Part shown: piece by piece, positions 24,290 through 35,254 of the stretch
How positions within the stretch are numbered: the first letter of the stretch is position 1
How the letters are laid out: each line of letters opens with the position of its first letter
DNA from: Rhizophagus irregularis
Taxonomy: Eukaryota > Glomeromycota > Glomeromycetes > Glomerales > Glomeraceae
Direction of reading: 5' to 3'
Length of the DNA stretch: 64,000 nucleotides
Assembly (NCBI RefSeq): GCF_026210795.1
Contig: NC_089429.1
Span: 3,782,001 to 3,846,000 of the forward strand
Position numbers and translations under genes: made by a program
The notes under the pieces: generated by a model
What the model was told of the DNA's origin: nothing
Seen by the model: only the letters and a program-made list of their open reading frames with translations
Databases searched by the model: none

Positions 24290-25375
24290 ATCGTAATTTT
24301 GTTAAAATTCATAGTTACAATTAATTCGTAAATTGTTCTATTTTTTATTGGTTAGACTGGAGTTCATTGTCTGATCGGTCATACCAACTAATATCAAAAA
24401 TGCTGATCAAACAACCCTGACTAATATATAATGAGTTTGAATTTTATTTCACTCAGGAGTGGTATCATTAGATTTTTTATTCTGTGTATGCATGCTTATA
24501 TTCGAAATTATACAAATTTTTATCGTGCAAAGAAAAACTTTAATGTTTATTTGTTTCCATGTAAGATACGACTGACATAATTATTACTACTAAGTATACG
24601 AAGGTTTCTGCAGTTCCTGCGAATTCTACTTTAATGACTTGTACGAAAAATTGCTTAGTTTAGTATAATGAGTAAGTATCGAAATCATGCGGTTTCTATC
24701 CATAATAATAACAAGGAAAAAAACTCATGTTTACACGTATTTATTTTATTTCCATATAAAGTGATATAATTATTAAATATTCGAAAGTTTCTGCGGTTAC
24801 TGCTTTAATGACTGGTACAAAGAAATTGCCTGGTTTAGTAAGTAATCGAAATTATCCTTATGTTTACGTGCGTGTTTTTATTTCCTCAACTGAAGTATTA
24901 TTACTAAGAAAGTTTCTGCGGTTCTGCTTTAATGACTGGTACGAAAAATTACCTGGTTTAGAATAATGAGTAAGTAATTGAAATTATGCGAATTTATCCT
25001 TATGTTCATGTGCATTTGTTTTTATTTCCTCAACTGACATAATTATTACTAAGAAAGTTTTTTTGCTTGGTTTAAAATAATGAGTAATTATACGAATTGT
25101 ACGAAAAAATTTCCTGGTTTAGAATAATGAGTAATTATGCGATTTATCCTTATGTTCACGCGCATTTGTTTTTATTTCCTCGACTGACATAATTATTACT
25201 AAGAAAGTTTCTGCGGTTCTGCTTAATGATTGGTACGAAAATTTGCATGATGTAATTATTGAGTATTCGAAAGTTTCTGTTAATGACTGGTACGAAAAAT
25301 TGCTTGATTTGGTTTAAAGAGTTTTTTTTTTTCATAAATAATGGTCAATTTTTTTTCTTCAGAAATATTTTTTTT
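24290..25375. repeat. Repeat-rich spacer, copy 3 of 3
   Basis: It has the same blocks as the other two spacers but fewer tandem units. It precedes tandem gene copy 3. Confidence 0.8.
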
Positions 25376-25415
25376 TTTTAAATTGTAAGAAATCCCATTT
25401 TTCAAAAGTATCATT

Positions 25416-26891
25416 ATGAAATCAGGAAATAAATTGAGAGAATCCTCTCGTAAGAAAATTGAGGAATTGCTAATTGAAGGGAATCACAAGCGCAGTGATA
25501 GAAGCCGAAGCTGAAGCAGAAACAACAACAGTAAAACCAACATCAACACCAGCGAAACCATCAATGACGAAGTTAACGTTCTTCAGACTAAGAGATGGCT
25601 TCCTGTAAATTCAAAAATTGAAGGTATTCGCAAATATTTAAGAAATTAATAAAATTATCTTGTAATTAATATTTATTGTAATTATGGTAGATCGATTAAC
25701 AAAGATTGAAAATAAAATCGATACTTTAAGTAAAGAAATACACGAGTTTAAATCCGAATTAAAAAATTTACTTTCTGATAAAATAAATTTGTCATCAAGC
25801 GTTAAAGAATCATTCATAGTGGTAGGAATATCTTTAAAATATTTAATTTTATTATTTATTTACGTTCTAATTATTTTGATTGAAAAATATTTAGTACTGA
25901 ACCATGCGAGTTTTTTCTCTAATTTTACTGAAGACGATTGGATCACGTATTACAACGAGAATATACATAAACAAGTAAGTCCTTATTCGATAACAAAATG
26001 TTTAATAAAATAAAATAAAATATTAAGTATTAACTTTCTTCGTAAAGTTAACAAAACAAGTACGGTCCGTAAGAGGAACATTGTCCTCGAAATCAAGGAA
26101 GGCTATTTTTTCTATATTCGGATCCCGTTTACCACCTATAAACACAAATGCCGGGCCGTCTGAAGTAGCAAAGTGGGAGAGAAAACCCGAAGTTAAAGAT
26201 TGTTTTGAAGGCCTGTTCAAAAAAATGAATCCCAAGGACAAAAATTCTTCAATTGTTTTAGCAAGCATTATTGACAGAGCCCTCCAAAATGACCATTCTA
26301 ATGCAGAACTTGCATATGTTCTTGCGATCTGCTTAACAATTTTAAACCCAAATCATGACGAAATAAGGTGTAAAAAGAATATCATGAAACAAAAAGTTAA
26401 AAAATTTTTAGTAAGTTTGTAATTTTGTAGTAGCATTTAATAAAATATCATTTCATGGCTAATCATATTATTCTTTAAAGAAAAAAATCAACAGTCAAAC
26501 GGGCATAAGATAGACCCCGGATATCTAATATAAAGGTCATAATGGACTTTTGGCCAAAAACACCCCTTTTTGCTGAAACTCAAAAAATCGTTTTTTGTAA
26601 ATATCTCAGCATCCAGTAATTCAATTTTAATGAACTTTTTTTTATTTTGTAGCCCTCATTTAGCTCTACAATTTAAAAAAAGTTCATCAAAATTGGACTA
26701 CTGGATGCCGAGATATTTACAAAAAACGATTTTTTGAGCCCCTGAAAAATGGGCCAATCTGCTGAAAGTGTGACTTATGACCTGTTTTGGAGATATCCGG
26801 GGTCCTCATAAGATATTCCGATTTTGAAAATAATAGCTATGAGGAAGAAGAAAGCGGAAATGAAACTGAAGATGAAGATGATGATGTATAA
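25416..26891 (+). pseudogene. RS / coiled-coil / acidic-tail gene, tandem copy 3 (multiply broken)
   Basis: It shares the TGA at codon 33 (25,512-25,514) with copy 2. About 90 bp are deleted across the exon 3 acceptor and the first part of exon 3, so ATTATTTTGA runs straight into TTGAAAAATATTTA; short TTGA homology sits at the junction. The last exon is split by a 294-bp MITE (26,513-26,806). Exon 4 is still open (EVAKWERKPEVKDCFEGLFK). It is clearly dead and younger than the shared nonsense change. Confidence 0.8.
26513..26806. mobile_element. 294-bp hairpin MITE with 9-bp duplication (Mutator-like)
   Basis: A 9-bp direct repeat CATAAGATA flanks it (26,504-26,512 and 26,807-26,815). Its ends are inverted (GACCCCGGATATCT against AGATATCCGGGGTC), and almost the whole element folds back, with arms carrying AAATATCTCAGCATCCAGTA and its complement. 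Removing it and one repeat restores the exon 5 sequence seen in copies 1 and 2. A 9-bp duplication fits Mutator-like elements. Non-coding. Confidence 0.85.
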
Positions 26892-27480
26892 TAAGGTGAA
26901 TTTTATTGTATGCATAAGATATTTTTTTTTTATTGGTGTGGCAGGACTGGTGAATTTTATGTTTTTGCAATTAATTTGTATATAAAATTTATTAATTTGA
27001 GTTTTTCTCATTTGGCTGATAACTGTTAAACAAATAAAAGCATTTTTATCCATGAAACACAAAATTATTTTTTGATCGCACAAAATTTATCAATTTTGTT
27101 AAAATTCATTTTTTTGTTCCTCTTTCGCAATATTTGGAAAGTTAAATTTATTTCTATCAAGTCTGATGCCGAGTGCCGACCATAAGAAATTATAAATTTG
27201 TGAAAAGTGTTACAAATTAACCTCTAGTTATTTGTTATATTATTTATATAGTATATATTATCAACACGTCATGCATATTTCTCTTAATTTTATATTTATC
27301 ATGCAAGAATTTTTTTTTAATAGTCGAGGTCAGAATTCTTTTTTAGGACTCTACCAAAATCATATAATTTGACTCACAGATTACGAATTAATTTTATAAA
27401 TCTAGTAAATTTGATAAATTAACCTATTATGGCATATACATGTGTTCATGTGATCATCTAAAAATAGCTAAACACGAATT
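26892..27480. other. 3' flank of copy 3 and AT-rich DNA
   Basis: The first part (to about 27,090) matches the 3' flanks of the other copies. The rest shows no gene. Confidence 0.5.
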
Positions 27481-27499
27481 AAATAAACAAACTTAATAT

Positions 27500-29075
27500 T
27501 CTCTATACGCTTTATTTTGCAAGGACCGCTCATTGTACATTTGCGTAGCAGAAGATTAGCAGAAGTATCATGGAAAGTATTTATATATATTCATAGGCTT
27601 TATGAATATTTATAATATTAATAAATTATACATGAAAAAGCTTTGCAACAGCTGCTGGAAAAATGAACGCGTACTTTCAATATAGTAGAAGTATGGAAGT
27701 TATTTATATTTCATAATTTCATTAATATTCGTAGGTTTATGACTATTTCATAATATTAATAATTGTTCATGGAAAGTTTTGCATACAATATAATGGTAAA
27801 GGTATGGAAAGTATTTATACTCTATAATTTAACTATTTTATACAATATTAATAATTATAACTGTTGGTCTAACTTTTGAACTTATAAAGTAAAAATAAAA
27901 TTAACGCGTGCTCTCAATGTAGTAGTGTAGAAGGAATGGAAGGTATTTGTACTTTGTAATTTCGTTAATGTGTTTACGTCTTTTTTATAAAAAATATTAA
28001 TAATCACGCATAATGAACTGTTGGTTTAACTTTTTGAACTTGTAGAAATAAAGTTAACGCGTGCTTTCAATGTAGTAATGTAGAAGGAATGGAAGGTATT
28101 TGTACTTTATAATTTCGTTAATGTTCGTATGTTTACATCTTTTTTATAAAATATTAATAATCACATAAAATGACAACTGTTGGCCCAACTTATTGAACTT
28201 GAATATTCGTTGATGCAGAAATGAATTTAACGCTCTCAACGTAGTAGTGTAGAAGGAATGGAAGGTATGTACTTCACGATTTCGTTAATGTTTGTATGTT
28301 TACGTCTTTTTTTATAAAAAATATTAATAATCACGCATATTGAAACTGTTGGTTTAACTTTTTGAACTTGTAGAAATAAAGTTAACGCGTGCTCTCAACG
28401 TAATAGTGTAGAAGAGATGGAAGGTATGTATTCCTTAATTTCGTTAATGTTCGTAGGTTTACAACTTTTTAATAATAATTACAACTGTTGGTCCAACTTT
28501 TTGAACTTGTAATTGTTTGTTTGACGTAGTAGTGTAGAAGGAATGGAAGGTATGTACTTCACGATTTCGTTAATGTTTGTATGTTTACGTCTTTTTTATA
28601 AAAAATATTAATAATCACGCATATTGAAACTGTTAGTTTAACTTTTTGAACTTATAGAAATAAAGTTAACGCGTACTCTTAACGTAATAGTGTAGAAGGG
28701 ATAGAAGGTATGTATTCCTTAATTTCGTTAATGTTCGTATGTTTACGACTTTTTAATAATAATCACAACTGTTTGGTCCAACTTTTTGAACTTGTAATGT
28801 TTGTTTGATGTAGAGATGAATTTAACGCATGTTCTCAACGTAATAGTGTAGAAGGAGTGGAAGGTATGTACCTCACAATTTCGTTAATGTTCGTAAGTTT
28901 ACTTTTTTTTTTATAAAAAATATTAATAATCACGCATAATGATAACTGTTGGTCTAACTTTTGATCTTGTAATATTCGTTGATGCAGAAATGAATTTAAC
29001 ACATGCTATCAACGTAGCAATGTAAAAGGACTGAAGGTATGTACTTCATAATTTCGTTAATGTTCGTATGACTTT
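27500..29075. repeat. ~155-bp satellite array
   Basis: Units carry GTAGTGTAGAAGGAATGGAA, GGTATGTACTTCACGATTTC, GTTAATGTTYGTATGTTTAC, AATATTAATAATCACGCATA, AACTGTTGGTYTAACTTTTT and AAAGTTAACGCGTGCTCTCA in that order. About seven good copies lie from 27,900; units before that are more decayed. No gene inside. Confidence 0.8.
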
Positions 29076-29485
29076 ATTACAATTATGTTTATAGGTTAAG
29101 TTTTAATAACAATTTGTCTTTACAACACATCCTTTTGATATTAACAAATAATGTTATCCAAATGACTTTTATTTTATAATATCAGATATAGCAAAATATT
29201 AATCACAGATGAAATAGAAGTGAAGTTGAAAAATAAAAAGTCAAAGAACGAAAGTCAAATAAATGAAGATGAGTGACAAATAAGATTAAAAAAATTCTAT
29301 TGACAAGATTGAACGCAATATTATGATAGTTTTAAATACAAATTATTTATTGCAGCTATATTTTGAATAAAAATACAAAAATTACATAAATTTATAAAAT
29401 ATTACGTGTAAGTTACAGTGAAAAATGTTATTTTGTAATTACATATATTAATCACTTGAATTTGTGAAAAAAGTTCACGAAATAA
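29076..29485. other. Gene-free AT-rich stretch
   Basis: No gene or clear repeat seen. Confidence 0.45.
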
Positions 29486-30065
29486 TAATATTTTGGAAAA
29501 GTTTCGAAATATTGTACCGTAAACCTGCAAAATTCTGCGATGTAAAATTACGAAATGTTATACTTTCGGAAAAGTTTCAAAATATTATACCGTAAACCTA
29601 CGAAATTCTGCGATGTAAAATTATGAAATATTATACCTTCAGAAAAGTTTCGAAATATTATACCATAAACCTACGAAATCCTACGACGTAAAATTACGAA
29701 ATATTACATTTTCGAAAAGTTTTGAAATATTGCACCCGTAAACCTACGAAAATCCTACGACGTAAAATTATGAAATATTACACTTTCGAAAAGTTTCGAA
29801 ATATTGCACCCGTAAACCTACGAAAATCCCATGACGTAAAATTACGAAATATTACACTTTCGAAAAGTTTCGAAATATTGCACCGTAAATCTAAGAAATT
29901 CTACGATGTAAAATTTACATACATGGCAATATTACACTGTAATTCTACGAAATATTACGCGTAAACTTACGAAATATTGCGTTGAAATTACGAAATATTA
30001 CTGTTGCGTAATTTTTCGAAGGTCATGTAAATTTACGGAGTATTTCACAGGCGTAAATTTTCGTA
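29486..30065. repeat. ~74-bp satellite array
   Basis: Units read CGAAATATTACACTTTCGAA, AAGTTTCGAAATATTGCACC, CGTAAACCTACGAAAATCCT, ACGACGTAAAATTA; successive starts at 29,697, 29,771 and 29,845 give a 74-bp period. The open frame across it is a repeat by-product. It shares TACGAAATATT and CGTAAA words with the 51-bp family. Confidence 0.8.
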
Positions 30066-30265
30066 ATATTACGTCGTATTCAATTTGCAGATGGAATCAG
30101 TTCTACAAAAGTAATTACAGTTGTAGAAGACTTAAAGTAGTTATAGACAAACAAACTTGATGATATAACTGCTATAAGAAAAAATATACTGCTTGGAAAG
30201 ATTACTACCTTACGTTTCAACATAAGTGTTTACTTTCTTTTAACAAATAAAAAGTTAAGCCTAAA

Positions 30266-30499
30266 TTGCTTAACAATTTTCAAAAATGGAAAGCAGCTAC
30301 TCTAGATGCATATCGGGCTGTTGACTTTACTAAAAAAGGTTATTATAAAGAAATCACTTATCTAGAGTATCCTTTGGTAAGATGTATTCGCCTTCAGAAG
30401 AATGTTTTCTTTTGGACTGATTATAAAACTTATGACAGAAAATATTATCCACCTTATAAGTATGGATATACAAAGAAAAAATTGGTCTTTAATATTTAG
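30266..30499 (+). CDS. Hypothetical small protein
   Basis: A 77-codon frame (starting at an alternative codon; the ATG at 30,286 is not preferred by the frame) rich in Tyr and Lys: FQKWKAATLDAYRAVDFTKK, EYPLVRCIRLQKNVFFWTDY, YYPPYKYGYTKKKLVFNI. The composition looks protein-like, not random AT. Coding-like sequence continues upstream in frame (AWKDYYLTFQHKCLLSFNK) past a TAA near 30,250, so this may be the 3' part of a broken gene. I do not recognise the family. Confidence 0.35.
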   Translation: MLNNFQKWKAATLDAYRAVDFTKKGYYKEITYLEYPLVRCIRLQKNVFFWTDYKTYDRKYYPPYKYGYTKKKLVFNI

Positions 30500-30984
30500 T
30501 TTTAACTTCATTAGTGATTTCTTATTGTAATTTTTGTTTTTATTTAAGATTTTATAATATATCTACAATTTATTTTTTTTTCTTTCTTCTTGTGAAACAA
30601 TTTAAAATCATTAAAATCATTCTACTCATGATAGTATTGACAGGTAGTATTCTTCAGAATAAAGGTAAATACAGGTTTCAAACGAAATTGTTAGTTCTTT
30701 TAATAAGTGGTCTCGTTAGCGAACATTTAACATAGGGTTGGTCTGAGTAATTGTAAAGCTTATCTTAGTTGGTTTTTGCTTTGTGATGAAAACTATTTGG
30801 GCAGTATGTTTTACTTTAAGTTCATTATGTATCACTTTTTATTTATAACTAGTATATAGAATTTAATAAAGTTTAATAAACAACGTACGATTTCAATTTG
30901 AAGTCACTTTGCCGTAAAAAAAAAAGAAACCTTTCAGAATTTCCTTTTTAGTTTTACAGGCAACTTTACGTTATTCCCTTAAAA
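30500..30984. other. Gene-free stretch
   Basis: AT-rich; a 73-codon hydrophobic frame at 30,514-30,735 is not supported by anything else. Confidence 0.45.
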
Positions 30985-31797
30985 ATTAATACGCAAAGTA
31001 CATAACAAACGTTTTTTCTCTTCTGGTCTTGATTGATGCTAATGTATCTTTACCATTCAAATATGCTTCTATTGATTTAAACTGTTTTTCTCACAACTGA
31101 TTATATCCAAACACTTGTTTTGCAGCTAATAATATTATTTCTTTTAAATTGAAAGAATGCTATTCACCAACAGGAATATAATTTTTATTCAACAAGCATT
31201 CTCACCAACCTATTAAAACATAAAATAAACACAAAAAATATAAATTAGCCACAGTTTTCTTACGAAATGCGGAACAATCTTGACTCTTGATAATTACATC
31301 AAAATCTGAAATTAATTTCGCAAAGGAGGGATAAAATGCATTGACTTGTATTTTTTCTTCTGCCTGGCATTTGTATGGAATTAATTGTACAAATATGCAA
31401 ATATGTTAGATAAATAAAACAAATTAAATAAAATCAACTATAAAAATTAACCTGACTAAAGTCAAAACCTTGCAACTTCTGACATTCATTAGCATAATTT
31501 ACAGAACGTTCTTAGTTGCGTTTATCTATAATATTGCGATTATAACATAATTGACTTTGACGTTTACCAACAAATTTACATTATGTTGATCATCATGTAA
31601 ATTAAAATCACGTAACTGACAAGCTTTGTGAATAGTGCTCATTATACAATTGAGATTCTCATTGTTGTTTACAACCGCTAGTGTATGGCATGCTGTATAA
31701 GATGCCTAAAAATCAATTCGTTTATCTAAAAATTGTAAAATTTTTTGGTTGAAAGCTTCATCATAAGTTGTTAATCGAATAATCACATGACCGGCGA
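30985..31797 (-). pseudogene. Decayed RecQ-like helicase fragment
   Basis: Read on the minus strand, the fragment gives RLTTYDEAFNQKILQFLDKR, a TAG, CHTLAVVNNNENLNCIMSTI, HKACQLRDFNLHDDQHNVN, then, across a likely intron, AFYPSFAKLISDFDVIIKSQ. It ends in the helicase entry region LLAAKQVFGYNQL, stop, EKQFKSIEAYLNGKDTLASI and KTRREKTFVMYFAY. FGYxxxRxxQ...L.GKD.L..I.TGGGKT is the Q-motif and Walker A arrangement of RecQ-type helicases; here TGGGKT has become TRREKT and the Arg of the Q-motif region is a stop. Helicase motifs II-VI are absent, so this is a truncated relic. Confidence 0.6.
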
Positions 31798-31960
31798 TCA
31801 TATTACGAATGTTACGAATGTTACGAATGTTGCAAATGTTACGAATGTTTAATATGTTTAACATGTTAAACATATGCAACATATTAAATATATAACACAT
31901 ATTTAACATATTACATTTGTTAAATATATAGCATTTATTTAATATTCTTAACATGATTAG
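31795..31960. repeat. ACGAATGTT and AACATRTT microrepeats
   Basis: Short repeats of GTTACGAAT give way to a palindromic ATGTTTAACATGTTAAACAT tract. The open frame on the minus strand here is a by-product. Confidence 0.6.
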
Positions 31961-32515
31961 CATAGAATTTATTGTTATAAATACATGCGTTCTAAATCAA
32001 TGTAATAATAGATAATTCTGTTATATTTTAATAAAGCATTTATTAAATAAATTATCTCATTGTTTATTTTTCATAATTGTTATATTTTGTGAGTCAATAT
32101 TGCGTCTGAGTGTATATGCCCGTGTGTGCAATACCGTATTCGCATTTGACTGAATTTTACATTTTATTTTATTGTGTAACCTTCGTAAATTGATCAACAG
32201 TGATATATTTATTAATATTTACATATAGTTATTTTCACTTTTCATTCATTAATATTATTTAACACTTATTTTATTCAATTATCCTTCTGCTTACCATACA
32301 CCCATACGCTTATTTTTATAAACATACAAGAACTGGCTTAACAGTATTAAATAACAAGACTTTGTTGTATAGGAAGCTTAAAAATTGTCGAAAGAATTTA
32401 ACAGAATCCTTCAATCTCTTTGTTGTAAAGGATTGTAATATTGGAAATTGCAATTGTAACTCTACATTTTCTTTATGCCAGCAAACTTCCTTTCAACAAA
32501 CACAGGTCGAAATAT
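31961..32515. other. Gene-free AT-rich stretch
   Basis: No supported gene or repeat. Confidence 0.45.
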
Positions 32516-33295
32516 GAAAAATCAGTCACCAATCGGTCATATGACCGATTGGTGACTGGTTGGAAGCTGATTGGTTACCTATTAGTGACCGATTCTTTCA
32601 ATCTGTTACCAATCAGTCACAAATCAGGCATAAATTGCCAATTAATCACCAATCGGTCATATGACCGATTGGTGACTGATTGGTGACTGATTGGTTGCCG
32701 ATTTATTTACAATATTTGATTTACGTATTAAAGTTAAAAAATTAGCATTATAGTCTTGTAAAGCAAGTCAAATTATACTTAATCTGAGCTTTTGAGTTTG
32801 TTCTGATAAATATATTAAGTTTATTATTGACAATCAGTCACCAATCGGTCACCAATCTGACATAACCGATTGGTGACTGATTGGTTACTGATTGGTTTAC
32901 AATATTTGATTTACATATTAAAGTTATAAAATTAGCATTATAGTCTTGTAAAGCAAGTCAAATTATACTTAATCTGAGCTTTTGAGTTTGTTCTGATAAA
33001 TATATTAAGTTTATTATTAACAATCAGTCACCAATCGGTCACCAATCGGTCACCAATCTGACATAGCCGATTGGTGACTGATTGGTTACTGATTGGTTTA
33101 CAATATTTGATTTACGTATTAAAGTTAAAAAATTAGCATTATAGTCTTGTAAAGCAAGTCAAATTATACTTAATCTGAGCTTTTGAGTTTGTTCTGATAA
33201 ATATATTAAGTTTATTATTAACAATCAGTCACCAATCGGTCACCAATCTGATATAAGCGATTGGTGACCAATTGGTTACTGATTGGTTTGCAATT
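32516..33295. repeat. CACCAATCGGTCA cluster with ~195-bp tandem repeats
   Basis: Two palindromes begin the block: 36 bp perfect at 32,523-32,558 (half-site CAGTCACCAATCGGTCAT) and 30 bp perfect at 32,646-32,675. From about 32,690, three to four units of roughly 195 bp follow; each carries CACCAATCGGTCACCAATC clusters in both orientations plus a constant AT-rich part (GCATTATAGTCTTGTAAAGC). Such word clusters resemble the subterminal transposase-binding repeats of CACTA elements; this is inferred. Confidence 0.75.
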
Positions 33296-33756
33296 CAGGA
33301 TTTTTATTTATTACTTTAATATGTAAAACACTAGTCGAACGATGTCAAATCGGGGACTAATCAGGTGACCGAATTCCACCCGATTGGTCCCTATTTTTTA
33401 AAAAATTTTCATCAATCGGTAAACCCGATTGCTGCCAAAAGATGGCGTAAAAGGAGGATACTCAGGTACCAATCGGGATATTCAATAGAGTACAATCGGG
33501 TATTAATAGTTACCAATAGAATATTTACTATTTGACATATCAGTATACCGATTTATAGCTTTTTGATAAATTTATAACAATAAGAAATCTTCCGATTGCC
33601 ATACATTTTTATTTAAAAATTTACGAAAATTTACGATTTTATTTAAAAATTTACGATTTTATTTAAAATATTTAAAATATTTAATATACTAAAAAATCGG
33701 TTTTATTGAAATACCGATATTGCTAAAATTGTTATTTATATAATTTGACTACTCCA
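33296..33756. other. CCGATT/AATCGG-rich flank, possible CACTA end
   Basis: CACTAGTCGAACGATGTCAA begins at 33,329 and is followed by AATCGGGGAC, AATCAGGTGACCGAAT and CCCGATTGGTCCC. It stands 3' of the minus-strand accessory gene. CACTA is the canonical start of CACTA-type ends. I found no matching inverted end, so the call is weak. Confidence 0.3.
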
Positions 33757-35251
33757 CTATTCGCTGCTGATACTATCATATTCAGAGGAAACAACACTAA
33801 CAACTCTTTTATTTTTATTTTGATCCTCTTCTTCGTCTTCCTGATTTTCTTCTTCGTCTTCTTGATTTACTTCAATTTCTTCTTGATTTTCGTCAACTTC
33901 TTCTTGATTTTCGTCAACAACTTCTTGATTTTCATCTTCTCCGGCCTGATCATCTTCTTCTGGTGGATCCTGGTTTTCGTCAGCTTCTTCTGGAGGAGAG
34001 CATTTATTTTTACTATATTTCTCGATAAGCTGTTTTAGGGATCCATTGTAGCCGTCTTTGGTCCATCGTAAGGCGTTAATTGGTGCATCAATTTTGTTAG
34101 TTGCGTAATTACTATACTCCCGATTTCTTACACGTCGAGACTTTGATGAAGCCGCACTATCGACATAATTTCAAAAAAATGTACGTAGTAACGTAGCTAT
34201 ACAAATAAAAATAGTATTAAATTAAGATACACCGATTGGTAAAAATTACTCGAATACTTACAGAAGACGATCTCCATTTGAGATCCCGGATGACGATCTT
34301 ACGTTTGTTTGGATTGTCTTCATCGGTCTCTGATTCCTCCAGACTGTGGTATCGATTTTCGGTCCGAACAGGTCGGAGCTCATCATCGTAGAATTTATCT
34401 ACCAATCGGTCCTTTAACGTGGTTAGTTTGTCGATGATTTTTGATCTTCTTTCACGTTTCTAAATAAATAATAGGAAATATTTATTAATAAGAAAAGGTA
34501 ATATCACTGAACAGGTCGGAGCTCGTCATCGTAGAATTTATCTACCAATCGGTCCTTTAACGTGGTTAGTTTGTCGATGATTTTTGATCTTCTTTCACGT
34601 TTCTAAATAAATAATAGGAAATATTTATTAATAAGAAAAGGTAATATCAAACAAAATAATTTAATATTTACATCACTTCATCGGGAATTTGCGTGCCGCC
34701 TTCTTTTATCATTTTCTACCCAATTTGCACCTCGTCTTGCATTAAGAAGTTCTTCCTGTTGGTGCCGATGACGTTCATGAATGACATGTTTAATGATGCC
34801 ATCGGTCACTGGGAAGAACTTCTTATTAATTGATTTTTGAACAACCGGGATGATATTATTCACTTTTTTTTGTTGACTTTCAAAGGTTTTTTTTATATTT
34901 AGACTTTTATCGTCTGGAAGTCGATCCATTATTCTGACTATTTCGCCCTAATCGTGAGATTATCATAATTGATTAGCAGCAATTCAGATAATTAAAACGA
35001 ATTAAAATAAAATACGGTACTCTTAAAGCATTCCTCTGATCCCTATTCATTTCTTCGTAATGAAGAAATGATGATGAATTTGAGGATGGTGCCGATTTTG
35101 AGGATGGTGAAAATGAAGTTGATGAAGATGAAGAGGAAGAGGATGGAGATGGAGATGGAGATAGTCTGCTTCGCACGCTTTTTAACGATCCCAGTATACC
35201 GTATTTTTGCACATATTTAGGCTTATTCAATGACCTGGTCACACACGTCAA
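33757..35251 (-). pseudogene. CACTA accessory gene, copy 3 (divergent, probably broken)
   Basis: Exons on the minus strand: a Ser/Pro-rich segment (35,251 to about 35,024, SVRSRLSPSPSPSSSSSSSS and FLHYEEMNRDQRNAL); a helical exon (about 34,948-34,680, EIVRIMDRLPDDKSLNIKKT, QQKKVNNIIPVVQKSINKKF, VIHERHRHQQEELLNARRG); a basic exon (KRERRSKIIDKLTTLKDRL, SLEESETDEDNPNKRKIVIR); and a C-terminal exon with a long acidic repeat (QEVVDENQEEVDENQEEIEV), ending SEYDSISSE at 33,757. The exon order and the spacing of charged and helical blocks match the accessory genes at 36,405-38,624 and 44,121-46,165. No ATG is in frame at the 5' end and exon 2 seems to end in a stop, so a 5' exon is missing or the copy is dead. 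Function unknown. Confidence 0.55.
34367..34650 (-). repeat. 142-bp tandem duplication covering an exon
   Basis: The segment GAACAGGTCGGAGCTCRTCA to AGAAAAGGTAATATC is present twice in direct tandem (34,367-34,508 and 34,509-34,650) with very few differences. Each copy holds the basic exon piece KRERRSKIIDKLTTLKDRL and its 3' splice flank. It is recent because the copies are nearly identical. Confidence 0.8.
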
Positions 35252-35254
35252 ATA

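Noticed and set aside
33329-33348. CACTAGTCG as a proven CACTA element terminus
   Set aside because: No inverted partner (CGACTAGTG) or 3-bp duplication was found in the window; kept only as a weak candidate.
33745-34038. 97-codon hydrophobic plus-strand frame that looks like a membrane protein
   Set aside because: It is the complement of the Glu/Asp/Gln repeat at the end of accessory copy 3; poly-acidic codons read backwards give Phe/Leu/Ile.
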